The position numbers and the translations under genes are program-made. The notes below the pieces were generated by a model that saw nothing but the letters and a program-made list of their open reading frames with translations, searched no databases and was not told where the DNA came from. From Prochlorococcus sp. AG-347-J19 (GTDB taxonomy: Bacteria > Cyanobacteriota > Cyanobacteriia > PCC-6307 > Cyanobiaceae), in assembly GCA_003279015.1 (NCBI GenBank), contig QCBV01000008.1:1-64000 (forward strand): 64,000 nt of DNA. Direction: 5' to 3'. Shown in pieces: positions 53,899-64,000 of the stretch. Every line of letters starts with the position of its first letter. Within the stretch, counting starts at the first letter, position 1.

Positions 53899-54065
53899 TG
53901 TTTTTGTTATTATTTTTTGTTTTATTAATTCAATTTTTTACTTATTGGATATTTGAACCCCTTGCATCTTTTTTAGAGTATGTTCTCGAAATAAGATTGT
54001 TTCCTATCATTGCTCTGATGGGTTTAATCTTTTTATTTTCGGCAAAGAATATTGAACAGGATTAA
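53898..54065 (+). CDS. Short hydrophobic hypothetical protein
   Basis: 55-aa ORF not in track, TAATG overlap with the YrdC-family gene: MFLLLFFVLLIQFFTYWIFEPLASFLEYVLEIRLFPIIALMGLIFLFSAKNIEQD. Confidence 0.6.
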   Translation: MFLLLFFVLLIQFFTYWIFEPLASFLEYVLEIRLFPIIALMGLIFLFSAKNIEQD

Positions 54066-54076
54066 AAAAATCAAAA

Positions 54077-54148
54077 TGCCGGCTAACAGATTTGAACTGA
54101 TGACCTTCGCTTTACAAAAGCGCTGCTCTACCGCTGAGCTAAGCCGGC
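54077..54148 (-). tRNA. tRNA-Thr (TGT)
   Basis: Reverse complement GCCGGCTTAGCTCAGCGGTAGAGCAGCGCTTTTGTAAAGCGAAGGTCATCAGTTCAAATCTGTTAGCCGGCA; loop TTTGTAA. Confidence 0.95.
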
Positions 54149-54213
54149 AATCTCTTCATCTTACATTCAGGGAGGGTCAATTATCAGTATTTTTTTAGCT
54201 TTTTTTAAATTTA

Positions 54214-54549
54214 TTACTTTTTGATATCTTTATTAGCTTTATCAGTTTTATCAGTTTTTTTGAATTTTATTTCTCCTGAAATAGTCCTTTTGATTGGTAA
54301 ATTGGCAACTAATGCTGTCATTCTATCCTCAGTCTCTAAACTTACTGCTACCTCTTCAAAATCAATTTCAACATATTTAGCAACAACATCAAGAATTTCT
54401 TTCCTCATTTTATCTAAAAGATCGGTTGTTAAGGAACTCATATCAACTCTGTCATGAGCAAGTACGAGTTGTAATCTTTCTCTAGCTGTATTAGCACTAG
54501 ACGGTTCTCTGCCTAGTAATTTATTTATAAGATCTCTGAGAGTCATCAT
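54214..54549 (-). CDS. minE: Cell division topological specificity factor MinE
   Basis: ORF 111 aa directly after min[14 protein letters not shown] motif. Confidence 0.96.
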   Translation of the reverse strand: MMTLRDLINKLLGREPSSANTARERLQLVLAHDRVDMSSLTTDLLDKMRKEILDVVAKYVEIDFEEVAVSLETEDRMTALVANLPIKRTISGEIKFKKTDKTDKANKDIKK

Positions 54550-54550
54550 T

Positions 54551-55366
54551 TTAAAAAACCTTCGTTTGCATTAATCTCATGAATTTATCTCTAAGACTTT
54601 TGCCTTCTTTTTTTGGATCGATAATTGGCACATCTTTATTTGTAAGTCTTTGAGAAACATTCAAATAACATTTTTTTGCAGGAGATCTACCATCTGAGAG
54701 TGTCAGTGGCTCTCCTCTATTTGTACTTATTATTACCTGTTCATCTTCTAAAACAATACCTAACAAGGGCAAAGAAAGGATCCCTTGAACATCTTCGATA
54801 GATAACATTTCTTGACTAGCCATCATGTTAGGGCGAACTCTATTAATTACTAGCTGAATAGGCTCAATATCTGAAGTATTAAGAATCCCTATTACTCTAT
54901 CCGCATCCCTTACTGCAGACAATTCCGGATTAGTAACAACAATAGCTTCTTTACATGCTGCAAGAGCATTTTTAAAGCCATCTTCTACCCCAGCAGGACA
55001 ATCTACTAAGACAAAATCAAAGTTCTCACTAAGTAATTCACTAATTTTTTTCATATCTTCGGGCTTCATCCAATCCAACATCCTTGGATCTCCAGCAGGT
55101 AGAAGAGCAAGATTAGGTTCCTTTTTATGTCTTACCAATGCTTGGTCAAGACGGCAATTTTTGTCTAGAACATCCTGAGCAGTATAAATGATGCGATTTT
55201 CTAACCCTAGAAGAAGATCTAAATTTCTTAAGCCAAAATCAGCATCTAATACAGCAGTTGTTGCTCCGCCATTAGCAAGTGCTATGCCTAGGTTTGCAGT
55301 TAAAGTTGTTTTACCAACCCCTCCTTTGCCGGAACAAATTAATATTGTGCGAGTTTTCTTCCCCAC
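54551..55366 (-). CDS. minD: Septum site-determining protein MinD
   Basis: ORF 271 aa; [17 protein letters not shown] deviant Walker A, C-terminal amphipathic tail. Confidence 0.98.
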   Translation of the reverse strand: MGKKTRTILICSGKGGVGKTTLTANLGIALANGGATTAVLDADFGLRNLDLLLGLENRIIYTAQDVLDKNCRLDQALVRHKKEPNLALLPAGDPRMLDWMKPEDMKKISELLSENFDFVLVDCPAGVEDGFKNALAACKEAIVVTNPELSAVRDADRVIGILNTSDIEPIQLVINRVRPNMMASQEMLSIEDVQGILSLPLLGIVLEDEQVIISTNRGEPLTLSDGRSPAKKCYLNVSQRLTNKDVPIIDPKKEGKSLRDKFMRLMQTKVF

Positions 55367-55477
55367 GGTTTTAAAGATTTTACAAATAATAAAGCCACTC
55401 GCGGAAAGTTAAATATTTTAAAGATTAAGTAATTCTTAAATTTATCTAGTTTGAATTAATTTATTGCAAATGATTGA

Positions 55478-56140
55478 TTAATTTTTTCTTTCGATTAGGT
55501 GTGGTTTGATAATTATCGTTTGGTTATCTATTACCGCAATTTCTGGATAACAATTTTTGGGATTATCCTTTGGCCCAATAGCTATCACATCTGCAATTCT
55601 TAACTGTAAAGGGTTTAGATAGAGTGATGCAATAGAGGCATTTTTATTTCCATTTTTACCTGCGAATGCGATCCCTAGTAATTTGCCCCAAACGTAAATA
55701 TTTTTCTTAGCGGAAACTATTGCTCCTGGATTAACGTCTCCAATAATGCATAGGTTTCCATTTGAAGATATTCTTTCACCCGATCGTACTGTTCCTTTGT
55801 AAAGAATATCGTTTTTCTTTTGTGAATCGAATGTTAGTAACTTATTTTTAATCTCTTGTTCTCTTATAAAAGCTGAATCTATTTTTAAAAACTTTCCACT
55901 TAATATTGTATCCCTATTATTTGAGTAAATGCGCAAGGAACGAAGGTTAATTTTTTCAAAATGGGTTTTTAATTTTGCTAATTGATGCGAACTTATAGAC
56001 TCATTGACTACGAAAATTTTTGCATCTAAAGGTTCATTAATGGAAGAAAAACTATTCAAAGTTTCATTGATATTATCTAAATCAAATAAAGAAAAAATTT
56101 CTAAGTATTTACTTTTATTAGTTTTTAAAACGATTTCCAT
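55478..56140 (-). CDS. minC: Septum site-determining protein MinC
   Basis: ORF 220 aa; TVRSGERISSNGNLCIIGDVNPGAIVSAKKNIYVWGKLLGIAFAG. Confidence 0.95.
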   Translation of the reverse strand: MEIVLKTNKSKYLEIFSLFDLDNINETLNSFSSINEPLDAKIFVVNESISSHQLAKLKTHFEKINLRSLRIYSNNRDTILSGKFLKIDSAFIREQEIKNKLLTFDSQKKNDILYKGTVRSGERISSNGNLCIIGDVNPGAIVSAKKNIYVWGKLLGIAFAGKNGNKNASIASLYLNPLQLRIADVIAIGPKDNPKNCYPEIAVIDNQTIIIKPHLIERKN

Positions 56141-56150
56141 TGAATTAAAT

Positions 56151-57407
56151 CTAGGAATTGTTTTTCATTAATGAAATTTCATTTTTAATTTCATTTTTTA
56201 TCATACCTGGATAAATAATAAAGGAGCTTTCCTCAGATCTCATTAAAGTTTTTATTAATGCAGAACTATTTTCTAAAGCGCTTTGATAAGTGCCGTCCCA
56301 TATTTTTAATGCTTTATTAGATTCAAAGCCTTTAAAAGACCTTTCCTTAATCCCGCAAAATATTTCTGAATCATAACCATTCTTTTCACATAATTTTGTA
56401 GCAAATGCGAGGATTTTTAATCTATTTATCTTACTTAAGAAACTTATGTCTGATGCCTTTAATAAATCTCTGTCAATAAACATTCTGCAAAGTGTAGAAA
56501 GTGGCTCAAAAGATTCATCTTTCCATCTAAGCAAATGATAATAAAAGGTTACATCATCATTTCTTATGAAATCATCAAAATCAACCTTTGAAGGTGAAAA
56601 AATCCATTTATATAGATAATCATCTAACCAAATTTTCTTTTCATCATTATGTTTTATTGTGTGTAATATTTTTTCCAGAATCCATGTTGATATTTCGTTT
56701 ATCCTATGATTGTAGACTGTTTTATACATCAAGTTTCTGAGTACAAGGAAATGCTCAATAGCGATTACTCCTTTTGGTTTGATTCCGATATTCCCATCAG
56801 GTGAAAAGGTAAGAGCTGAAGTAATTCTTTCTAAGTCTATCAACCCATAATTAGTACCTGTGTTGTAACTATCGCGTAAAAGATAATCGAGACGATCGCA
56901 ATCTATCTCACTACTTATCAATGTTTTTAAAGGTTTTGAAAATAGTTGTTTTGATTGAAATAATTCACCAATTTTTCTCGGTAATTCGTTGTCATACTTT
57001 TTGAGGATTGAATTTATTGGAGAATACTTTGTAACTAAGTTTTCAGACCATTGTTCGTGATCATGCTCGAATATTGTTTCACTTGTATGGCTTAAAGGTC
57101 CATGCCCTAAATCATGTAGTAGAGCCGCTCCATAAAGAACAAATTTATTTTCACAAAATGAAGATTTAATTTCAATTAATCTCTTATAAATTTTTCTAGC
57201 TATACAAAAAACACCAATTGAGTGAGTAAATCTACTCGATTCTGCACCATGAAAAAGTAATGATGCCGCTCCTAGTTGTTTTATTCTTCTGAGTCTTTGA
57301 AAAGCAACTGTATCAATTAATTCCATAATCATTAATTCTTCTGGCTTTCCAGCATCAAATATTATTTCTTTATGAATTGGGTCATGAAAAATTCTTTTAA
57401 TACTCAT
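56151..57407 (-). CDS. HD-domain phosphohydrolase (dNTPase-like)
   Basis: ORF 418 aa; FQRLRRIKQLGAA, SRFTHSIGV, ALLHDLGHGPLSHTSE. Confidence 0.94.
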   Translation of the reverse strand: MSIKRIFHDPIHKEIIFDAGKPEELMIMELIDTVAFQRLRRIKQLGAASLLFHGAESSRFTHSIGVFCIARKIYKRLIEIKSSFCENKFVLYGAALLHDLGHGPLSHTSETIFEHDHEQWSENLVTKYSPINSILKKYDNELPRKIGELFQSKQLFSKPLKTLISSEIDCDRLDYLLRDSYNTGTNYGLIDLERITSALTFSPDGNIGIKPKGVIAIEHFLVLRNLMYKTVYNHRINEISTWILEKILHTIKHNDEKKIWLDDYLYKWIFSPSKVDFDDFIRNDDVTFYYHLLRWKDESFEPLSTLCRMFIDRDLLKASDISFLSKINRLKILAFATKLCEKNGYDSEIFCGIKERSFKGFESNKALKIWDGTYQSALENSSALIKTLMRSEESSFIIYPGMIKNEIKNEISLMKNNS

Positions 57408-57444
57408 ATTTTTAGGATTTTTTATTTTTCAATCTTTATCCATT

Positions 57445-58731
57445 TCAAGATTTAATTTCTTCGTTGTTTAATTCAATAGTTTGAACTGAAACTTCTTCTT
57501 TTTCTAGAAGCGACCCCAGAAATAATTCTGCATTCCTCACCCATTTATCATCAGTACTTCCATAATCACTTGTATCCGGGAGGTCAAGCAATTTGTCAGG
57601 AGTCATACCTTGGCCTTGAATATTATTTCCTTTAGGGGTTAAGTAACTAGCTACTGTTATAGCAATACCACTATCTTCTCCCAAGCTTTTTAGGGATTGA
57701 ATTAAACCTTTCCCATAAGTTTGTTCTCCCATAAGAATTGATCTCTCATTATCTTGTAAAGAACCAGCAAGTATTTCACTGGCACTTGCAGTACCTTTAT
57801 TTACTAAAGTCACCATTGGTCCGTCAAAAGATGTCTCTTTTTGAGAAATAATTGCATCTTTGATTCCATTTCTATCTTTTGTCTCAACTACAGGTTTCCC
57901 ACTCAATAATGAGTCTGCAACTGCTATACCTGAGCTTACTAGTCCCCCTGAATTATTTCTAAGATCTAAGATTAAGCCCTCAACCTCTTTCTCTTTTAAC
58001 TCTTGAAGTGCCTCTTCAACTTTTTTGGGTACGCTTTCGCTGAATTGAGTTATCCTCAAATAACCTATTGTGTGAGAATCGTCTCTTAATCTTTTTGTTC
58101 TAACTGGTCTAAGATCTACTGATCTCCTCTCTAGATCAATCTCCCTAATTTCTCCTGATTCCGAAGATAATTCAACTAAAACTTTTGTCCCCGATTCACC
58201 TCTTAACTTAGAGGCAGTACCCGCAAGCCCTAATTTTTCTGATGAGATTCCGTCAACTCTCTCTATCAAGTCCCCGCTCACTATCCCCGCTTCTTCGGCT
58301 GGGGAACCTCCAAGAGTAGAGATAACTTTAACTTTATTGTCATCATCTTCGCCTAATTGAAGCCCAACACCATTAATTTCACTACCAAAATTACTTGATT
58401 TCAGAAGTTCATAATCTTTTGGGCGTAAAACTCTCGTGTAGGGATCGTCTAGAGGTCTTAACATGTCTTCAATTGCGGAATAAGCTTCTTCACTTGTTTC
58501 AATTTGTTTCTGTAATGTTTTTTGTCTTATTCTTTTCCATTGGATTTCATCAAACTTTTCTGGATCATAAAAACCTTCGTTTACCAAGGTCCAAGCGTCA
58601 AGTACTAATTGCTTGCTATCACTGAGAGCATACACTTTTTCAATTAATAAAATATTGATAGAAAAAACTATGATCATTGATGCAGTGATCAAAGTTTTGA
58701 ATGTTAAAAGTTTGTTAAAAGATGAATGCAT
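57445..58731 (-). CDS. ctpA: Carboxyl-terminal processing protease (S41 family)
   Basis: Likely ATG at 58731 (MHSSFNKLL...; track begins 58752); PDZ domain, LILDLRNNSGGLVSSGI, GTASASEILAGSLQDN. Confidence 0.94.
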   Translation of the reverse strand: MHSSFNKLLTFKTLITASMIIVFSINILLIEKVYALSDSKQLVLDAWTLVNEGFYDPEKFDEIQWKRIRQKTLQKQIETSEEAYSAIEDMLRPLDDPYTRVLRPKDYELLKSSNFGSEINGVGLQLGEDDDNKVKVISTLGGSPAEEAGIVSGDLIERVDGISSEKLGLAGTASKLRGESGTKVLVELSSESGEIREIDLERRSVDLRPVRTKRLRDDSHTIGYLRITQFSESVPKKVEEALQELKEKEVEGLILDLRNNSGGLVSSGIAVADSLLSGKPVVETKDRNGIKDAIISQKETSFDGPMVTLVNKGTASASEILAGSLQDNERSILMGEQTYGKGLIQSLKSLGEDSGIAITVASYLTPKGNNIQGQGMTPDKLLDLPDTSDYGSTDDKWVRNAELFLGSLLEKEEVSVQTIELNNEEIKS

Positions 58732-58802
58732 TGGGTTAAGTGTTAACACCAAGTATAAGAATTTTAAGTAAGCTCTTTATATCAAAGCTAATTTTTTTTT
58801 GG

Positions 58803-59459
58803 ATGGCGAATTCTTCATCTGTTTATGATTGGTTTCAAGAAAGGCTTGAAATCCAAGACATAACTGACGACGTAACTTCCAAGTACGTACCCCCTCACGT
58901 AAATATTTTTTATTGTTTAGGAGGCATAACTTTAGTATGCTTCTTAATTCAATTTGCAACAGGTTTTGCAATGACTTTTTACTATAAGCCAACAGTTACA
59001 CAAGCTTATAGTTCAGTAAGTTATTTAATGACCGATGTAAGTTTTGGATGGCTAATAAGATCTGTACATAGATGGAGTGCATCAATGATGGTTTTGATGT
59101 TAATTCTTCATGTTTTTAGAGTTTATCTTACCGGAGGTTTTAAAAGGCCTAGAGAATTAACTTGGGTCACAGGTGTTGTAATGGCAGTAATAACTGTCGC
59201 TTTTGGAGTCACAGGTTACTCTCTACCTTGGGATCAAGTAGGTTATTGGGCAGTTAAAATTGTTTCAGGTGTTCCTGCTGCAATTCCAGTAATAGGTGAC
59301 TTTATGGTTGAACTACTTAGAGGTGGAGAAAGTGTTGGACAATCAACTTTAACCAGATTTTACAGTCTTCATACTTTTGTATTGCCATGGTCATTAGCTG
59401 TTTTCATGTTGATGCACTTTTTAATGATTCGTAAACAGGGTATTTCAGGTCCCTTATAA
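58803..59459 (+). CDS. petB: Cytochrome b6
   Basis: In-frame ATG 58803 ([41 protein letters not shown]); track begins 58740. Confidence 0.98.
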   Translation: MANSSSVYDWFQERLEIQDITDDVTSKYVPPHVNIFYCLGGITLVCFLIQFATGFAMTFYYKPTVTQAYSSVSYLMTDVSFGWLIRSVHRWSASMMVLMLILHVFRVYLTGGFKRPRELTWVTGVVMAVITVAFGVTGYSLPWDQVGYWAVKIVSGVPAAIPVIGDFMVELLRGGESVGQSTLTRFYSLHTFVLPWSLAVFMLMHFLMIRKQGISGPL

Positions 59460-59492
59460 ACTTTTATACTTAAAACATTACAAGACTTCCTT

Positions 59493-59975
59493 ATGTCTAC
59501 GTTAAAAAAACCAGATCTATCTGATCCAAAATTAAGAGCAAAACTAGCTAAGGGTATGGGCCATAATTATTATGGTGAACCAGCTTGGCCTAATGATTTA
59601 CTATATATTTTCCCAGTAGTTATTTTAGGTACTATTGCCTGCGTAGTCGGACTAGCAGTTCTTGACCCTGCAATGCTAGGAGATAAGGCAAATCCATTCG
59701 CTACTCCTTTAGAAATACTTCCTGAATGGTATCTCTATCCAGTTTTCCAAATACTCAGGGTAGTCCCTAATAAACTTTTGGGTATCGCACTTCAAACATT
59801 AATTCCACTTGGATTAATGATTTTACCGTTTATCGAAAACGTTAATAAATTTTCTAATCCCTTCAGAAGACCAATAGCAATGTCTGTTTTCTTGTTTGGA
59901 ACTTTTTTAACGATTTATCTTGGAATTGGCGCATGTTTGCCTATAGATAAGTCTTTAACTTTAGGCTTATTTTAG
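59493..59975 (+). CDS. petD: Cytochrome b6-f complex subunit IV
   Basis: ORF 160 aa; [44 protein letters not shown]. Confidence 0.98.
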
Positions 59976-59977
59976 AA

Positions 59978-61417
59978 TTAAATATTAAACATATCTAAAT
60001 CGTTATTCTCTTCTCTTAGAAAATGATGCATTAATAAAAAACCAACAATTGTCCAGGTTTGATATGTTCTTGATTGTTGCCCAACCCAAGTACCTGTGGG
60101 TCCATCAAAATATTCTGCCCAATCTTGCTTAGGTAATTGATTAAGTTGACACCAATAAGATTCCTCAATTAGAGATTTCATTTCTTCCATCAGAATCACA
60201 TCATCAGAACCACAATTTTTTTGATGTAGAAGTACGGCTGTACCAAAAAACCAAAGTAAACTTGGCCAATGTCCTCCATTGTGATAGCTCCAAGGCCAAT
60301 TCTTGGGGTCTGATCCTGTTTTATTTTGCCATTCCTCTACATCCATATGAGGATGACAAATTCTCATTGGCATTTGAGCCATCAAATGCTGTCTGTTATG
60401 TAAAACTAATCTAAATAAAGCCTTTTGTTCTGCTGGAGGTAGAACTCCGAAAATACATGCTAAAGAATTCCCTAAACTGTAAAATCTAAAGTCAGGTCTC
60501 CCTGTTCTAATGTTTCCTATTAAATAACCTCCTTTATTCTCTAACCAATCTTGAAGCCATGAGGGAACTACTTGAGGTTGTACGTTAAATACATTGAAGT
60601 GTTGATCATCTCCATACTGCTCAGTAGGCCTTCTTCTTAAAATTTGCATTGTTTGGCTAGTAACCCAATAATGTTTTAGTAGAAAACTCCCTAAATCTTT
60701 AACCCATTGATTTGTCAGAATAAGCCTTTGATCTAAAAGTCTACTTACATGATCTGCTCGACTTAATTCCATTAAGTTGATACAACTTTTTAAACACCCA
60801 TGAAGTAAAACTTCAACTTCTAAAGGTGCTCCCCATACATCCATTGGTCTATCAATCATAAATGCGCAATCTGGAACAAAAAGTACGGGAGTACCTTCAA
60901 ATGTTGGATGCAGAACTAAATCTAGTAAAAGTTGAATACCTCTTTGAACGCTTTGACTTTTTCCGAAGGCATAATCACCACTTTTGTTAACGTAGTACCA
61001 ACATAAAATAGGCCACCATAAACTTGCATCAGCTGAAGTAATCCTTCCTATTGATCTCTGACCATAGTCTCCGATGAGCTTCCCATTTTCTTCAACAAAA
61101 CTAGTTGGGAATACGCCCCGTGTTTGGTAATTAGTGCTTTGTAACTCAAGGCATACACTTAGGAACCTTTTGACAATTTCGTACCGTTTTTGTGTAATGA
61201 GGTAAATCATTACGGGAACATTGTCTCTTAAAAATATTTCTCCATAATTTAACTTTTTATTTTTAGTTGGATGTTCAAGTGCGGCAACACTACCAACTAG
61301 CTCACCTGATATTTCAACTAAAGTCTTTTCAAAGTGTTTTTTTGCATTTGTTACAATTTTTTCCTCTTCGGAACTTGGTCTAACTCTTAAATTTTTTTGA
61401 CTAAATCTTTCTGCCAT
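59978..61417 (-). CDS. GH100-type alkaline/neutral invertase
   Basis: ORF 479 aa; EIFLRDNVPVMIYL, YGQRSIGRITSADASLWWPILCWYY, WPWSYHNGGHWPSLLWFF. Confidence 0.92.
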   Translation of the reverse strand: MAERFSQKNLRVRPSSEEEKIVTNAKKHFEKTLVEISGELVGSVAALEHPTKNKKLNYGEIFLRDNVPVMIYLITQKRYEIVKRFLSVCLELQSTNYQTRGVFPTSFVEENGKLIGDYGQRSIGRITSADASLWWPILCWYYVNKSGDYAFGKSQSVQRGIQLLLDLVLHPTFEGTPVLFVPDCAFMIDRPMDVWGAPLEVEVLLHGCLKSCINLMELSRADHVSRLLDQRLILTNQWVKDLGSFLLKHYWVTSQTMQILRRRPTEQYGDDQHFNVFNVQPQVVPSWLQDWLENKGGYLIGNIRTGRPDFRFYSLGNSLACIFGVLPPAEQKALFRLVLHNRQHLMAQMPMRICHPHMDVEEWQNKTGSDPKNWPWSYHNGGHWPSLLWFFGTAVLLHQKNCGSDDVILMEEMKSLIEESYWCQLNQLPKQDWAEYFDGPTGTWVGQQSRTYQTWTIVGFLLMHHFLREENNDLDMFNI

Positions 61418-62026
61418 TTCATTTATATCCTTTTATTTAAGCCTAGTTGTTTAAAGAGACTTTGAACAAAAAAAAATTAATAAAAAATTTTTGTATAAAA
61501 GGTTGCAAAATTGCAGTCGAATGGTTTAGTATTTTCTTCTGGGCAAAAATAATTTTTTTGCATTATTCAGGCAATTATCTTAAATCTGATTTTTGGTAAA
61601 TGAATGAATTATTTGGAGATTTGATTTCTATCAGTATTTCCAGCCAGAAGAAGGGTTTCCCTTCGAATTGAGTTATTCAATTTTTGTTTAACTCTGCACC
61701 TAGAAAACTTAAAAACTTAGGAACTGATGCTTTTATTGCGTCAAAACTTTATCAAATTTAGATTTGGTAATCTTGAGATGTATTTGCAATAAAGGTGTGA
61801 GGTCCCGTCAAGAATATATAAATTGTTTTCAATTGCTAACTTTTTAGCCTTTTGAAAACCAACGGATCTGAGATCTTGGAAAGTCACTTTGAAATATTTT
61901 TAATGTGCACTCAAAGTAATCCTTAGTTATCTAAGGAGGCTGAACCTAAATAAATTAAGTCAATCTTATTTTTATTTGGAGAATGCAATTCATATTGAGT
62001 AGATTTATCTACAAAAGGATTTGAAC

Positions 62027-63511
<1,485 letters not shown>

Positions 63512-63635
63512 CAGGGAGACAACAAAATGTTAAATATTAATTTTGTCACCTTAGGTCGATCGGTATCTCACATTCTTAATTTATTAAGAATTTTATTTCC
63601 TAAGTTTTTTCTAGGTCACACCCATTACTTTTCCT

Positions 63636-63709
<74 letters not shown>

Positions 63710-63721
63710 TATCTCTATGTT

Positions 63722-63794
63722 GGGGGTATAGCTCAGTTGGTAGAGCGCCTGCTTTGCAAGCAGGATGTCAGCGGTTCGAGTCCGCTTACCTCCA
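63722..63794 (+). tRNA. tRNA-Ala (TGC) in the rRNA spacer
   Basis: GGGGGTATAGCTCAGTTGGTAGAGCGCCTGCTTTGCAAGCAGGATGTCAGCGGTTCGAGTCCGCTTACCTCCA. Confidence 0.98.
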
Positions 63795-64000
63795 CTGATC
63801 ACCACCTCTTCCATAATTTATAGAAGGGAATTGTCTTGAGTTGTGATCAAATTCTGAACGAATCTAGCTTCCTAATTAATCTTATTAAGATGCTGGACTC
63901 ATTGAATTTTATTCATTGTTTTCAGAGAACCTTGACAACTGCATAGATTATTTTAAAGACAATAAGCATCTTTAATGATGCAGATTTATTATTTGTGCTA

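Overview
This window looks like an ordinary core-genome segment of a high-light-type marine Prochlorococcus. The evidence is a low-GC, compact gene layout; psbB/psbT, psbEFLJ, psbK and psbM; petB/petD; ndhC-K-J; a lone degenerate phycoerythrin beta gene with a CpeS-type lyase; and an rRNA operon start (16S, tRNA-Ile, tRNA-Ala) at the right edge. I found no CRISPR array, prophage, transposon, defence island or secondary-metabolite cluster. Nothing here is a clear undescribed multi-gene system. Items worth a second look: (i) a predicted multi-hairpin RNA at about 7710-7787 between a DUF3155-type gene and a sensor kinase; (ii) a canonical GTAN8TAC NtcA site plus a terminator-like hairpin in the amt1 leader; (iii) an in-frame TGA-interrupted reading frame in the long rRNA leader; (iv) small genes absent from the supplied ORF track (psbK, psbF, psbM, psbT, two short hypothetical ORFs, and the truncated murJ); (v) a NAD(P)H-dehydrogenase-like/SelD fusion; (vi) two C8 homopolymers inside coding sequences. 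Functional names come from recognising the translated proteins by eye. No database search was run.
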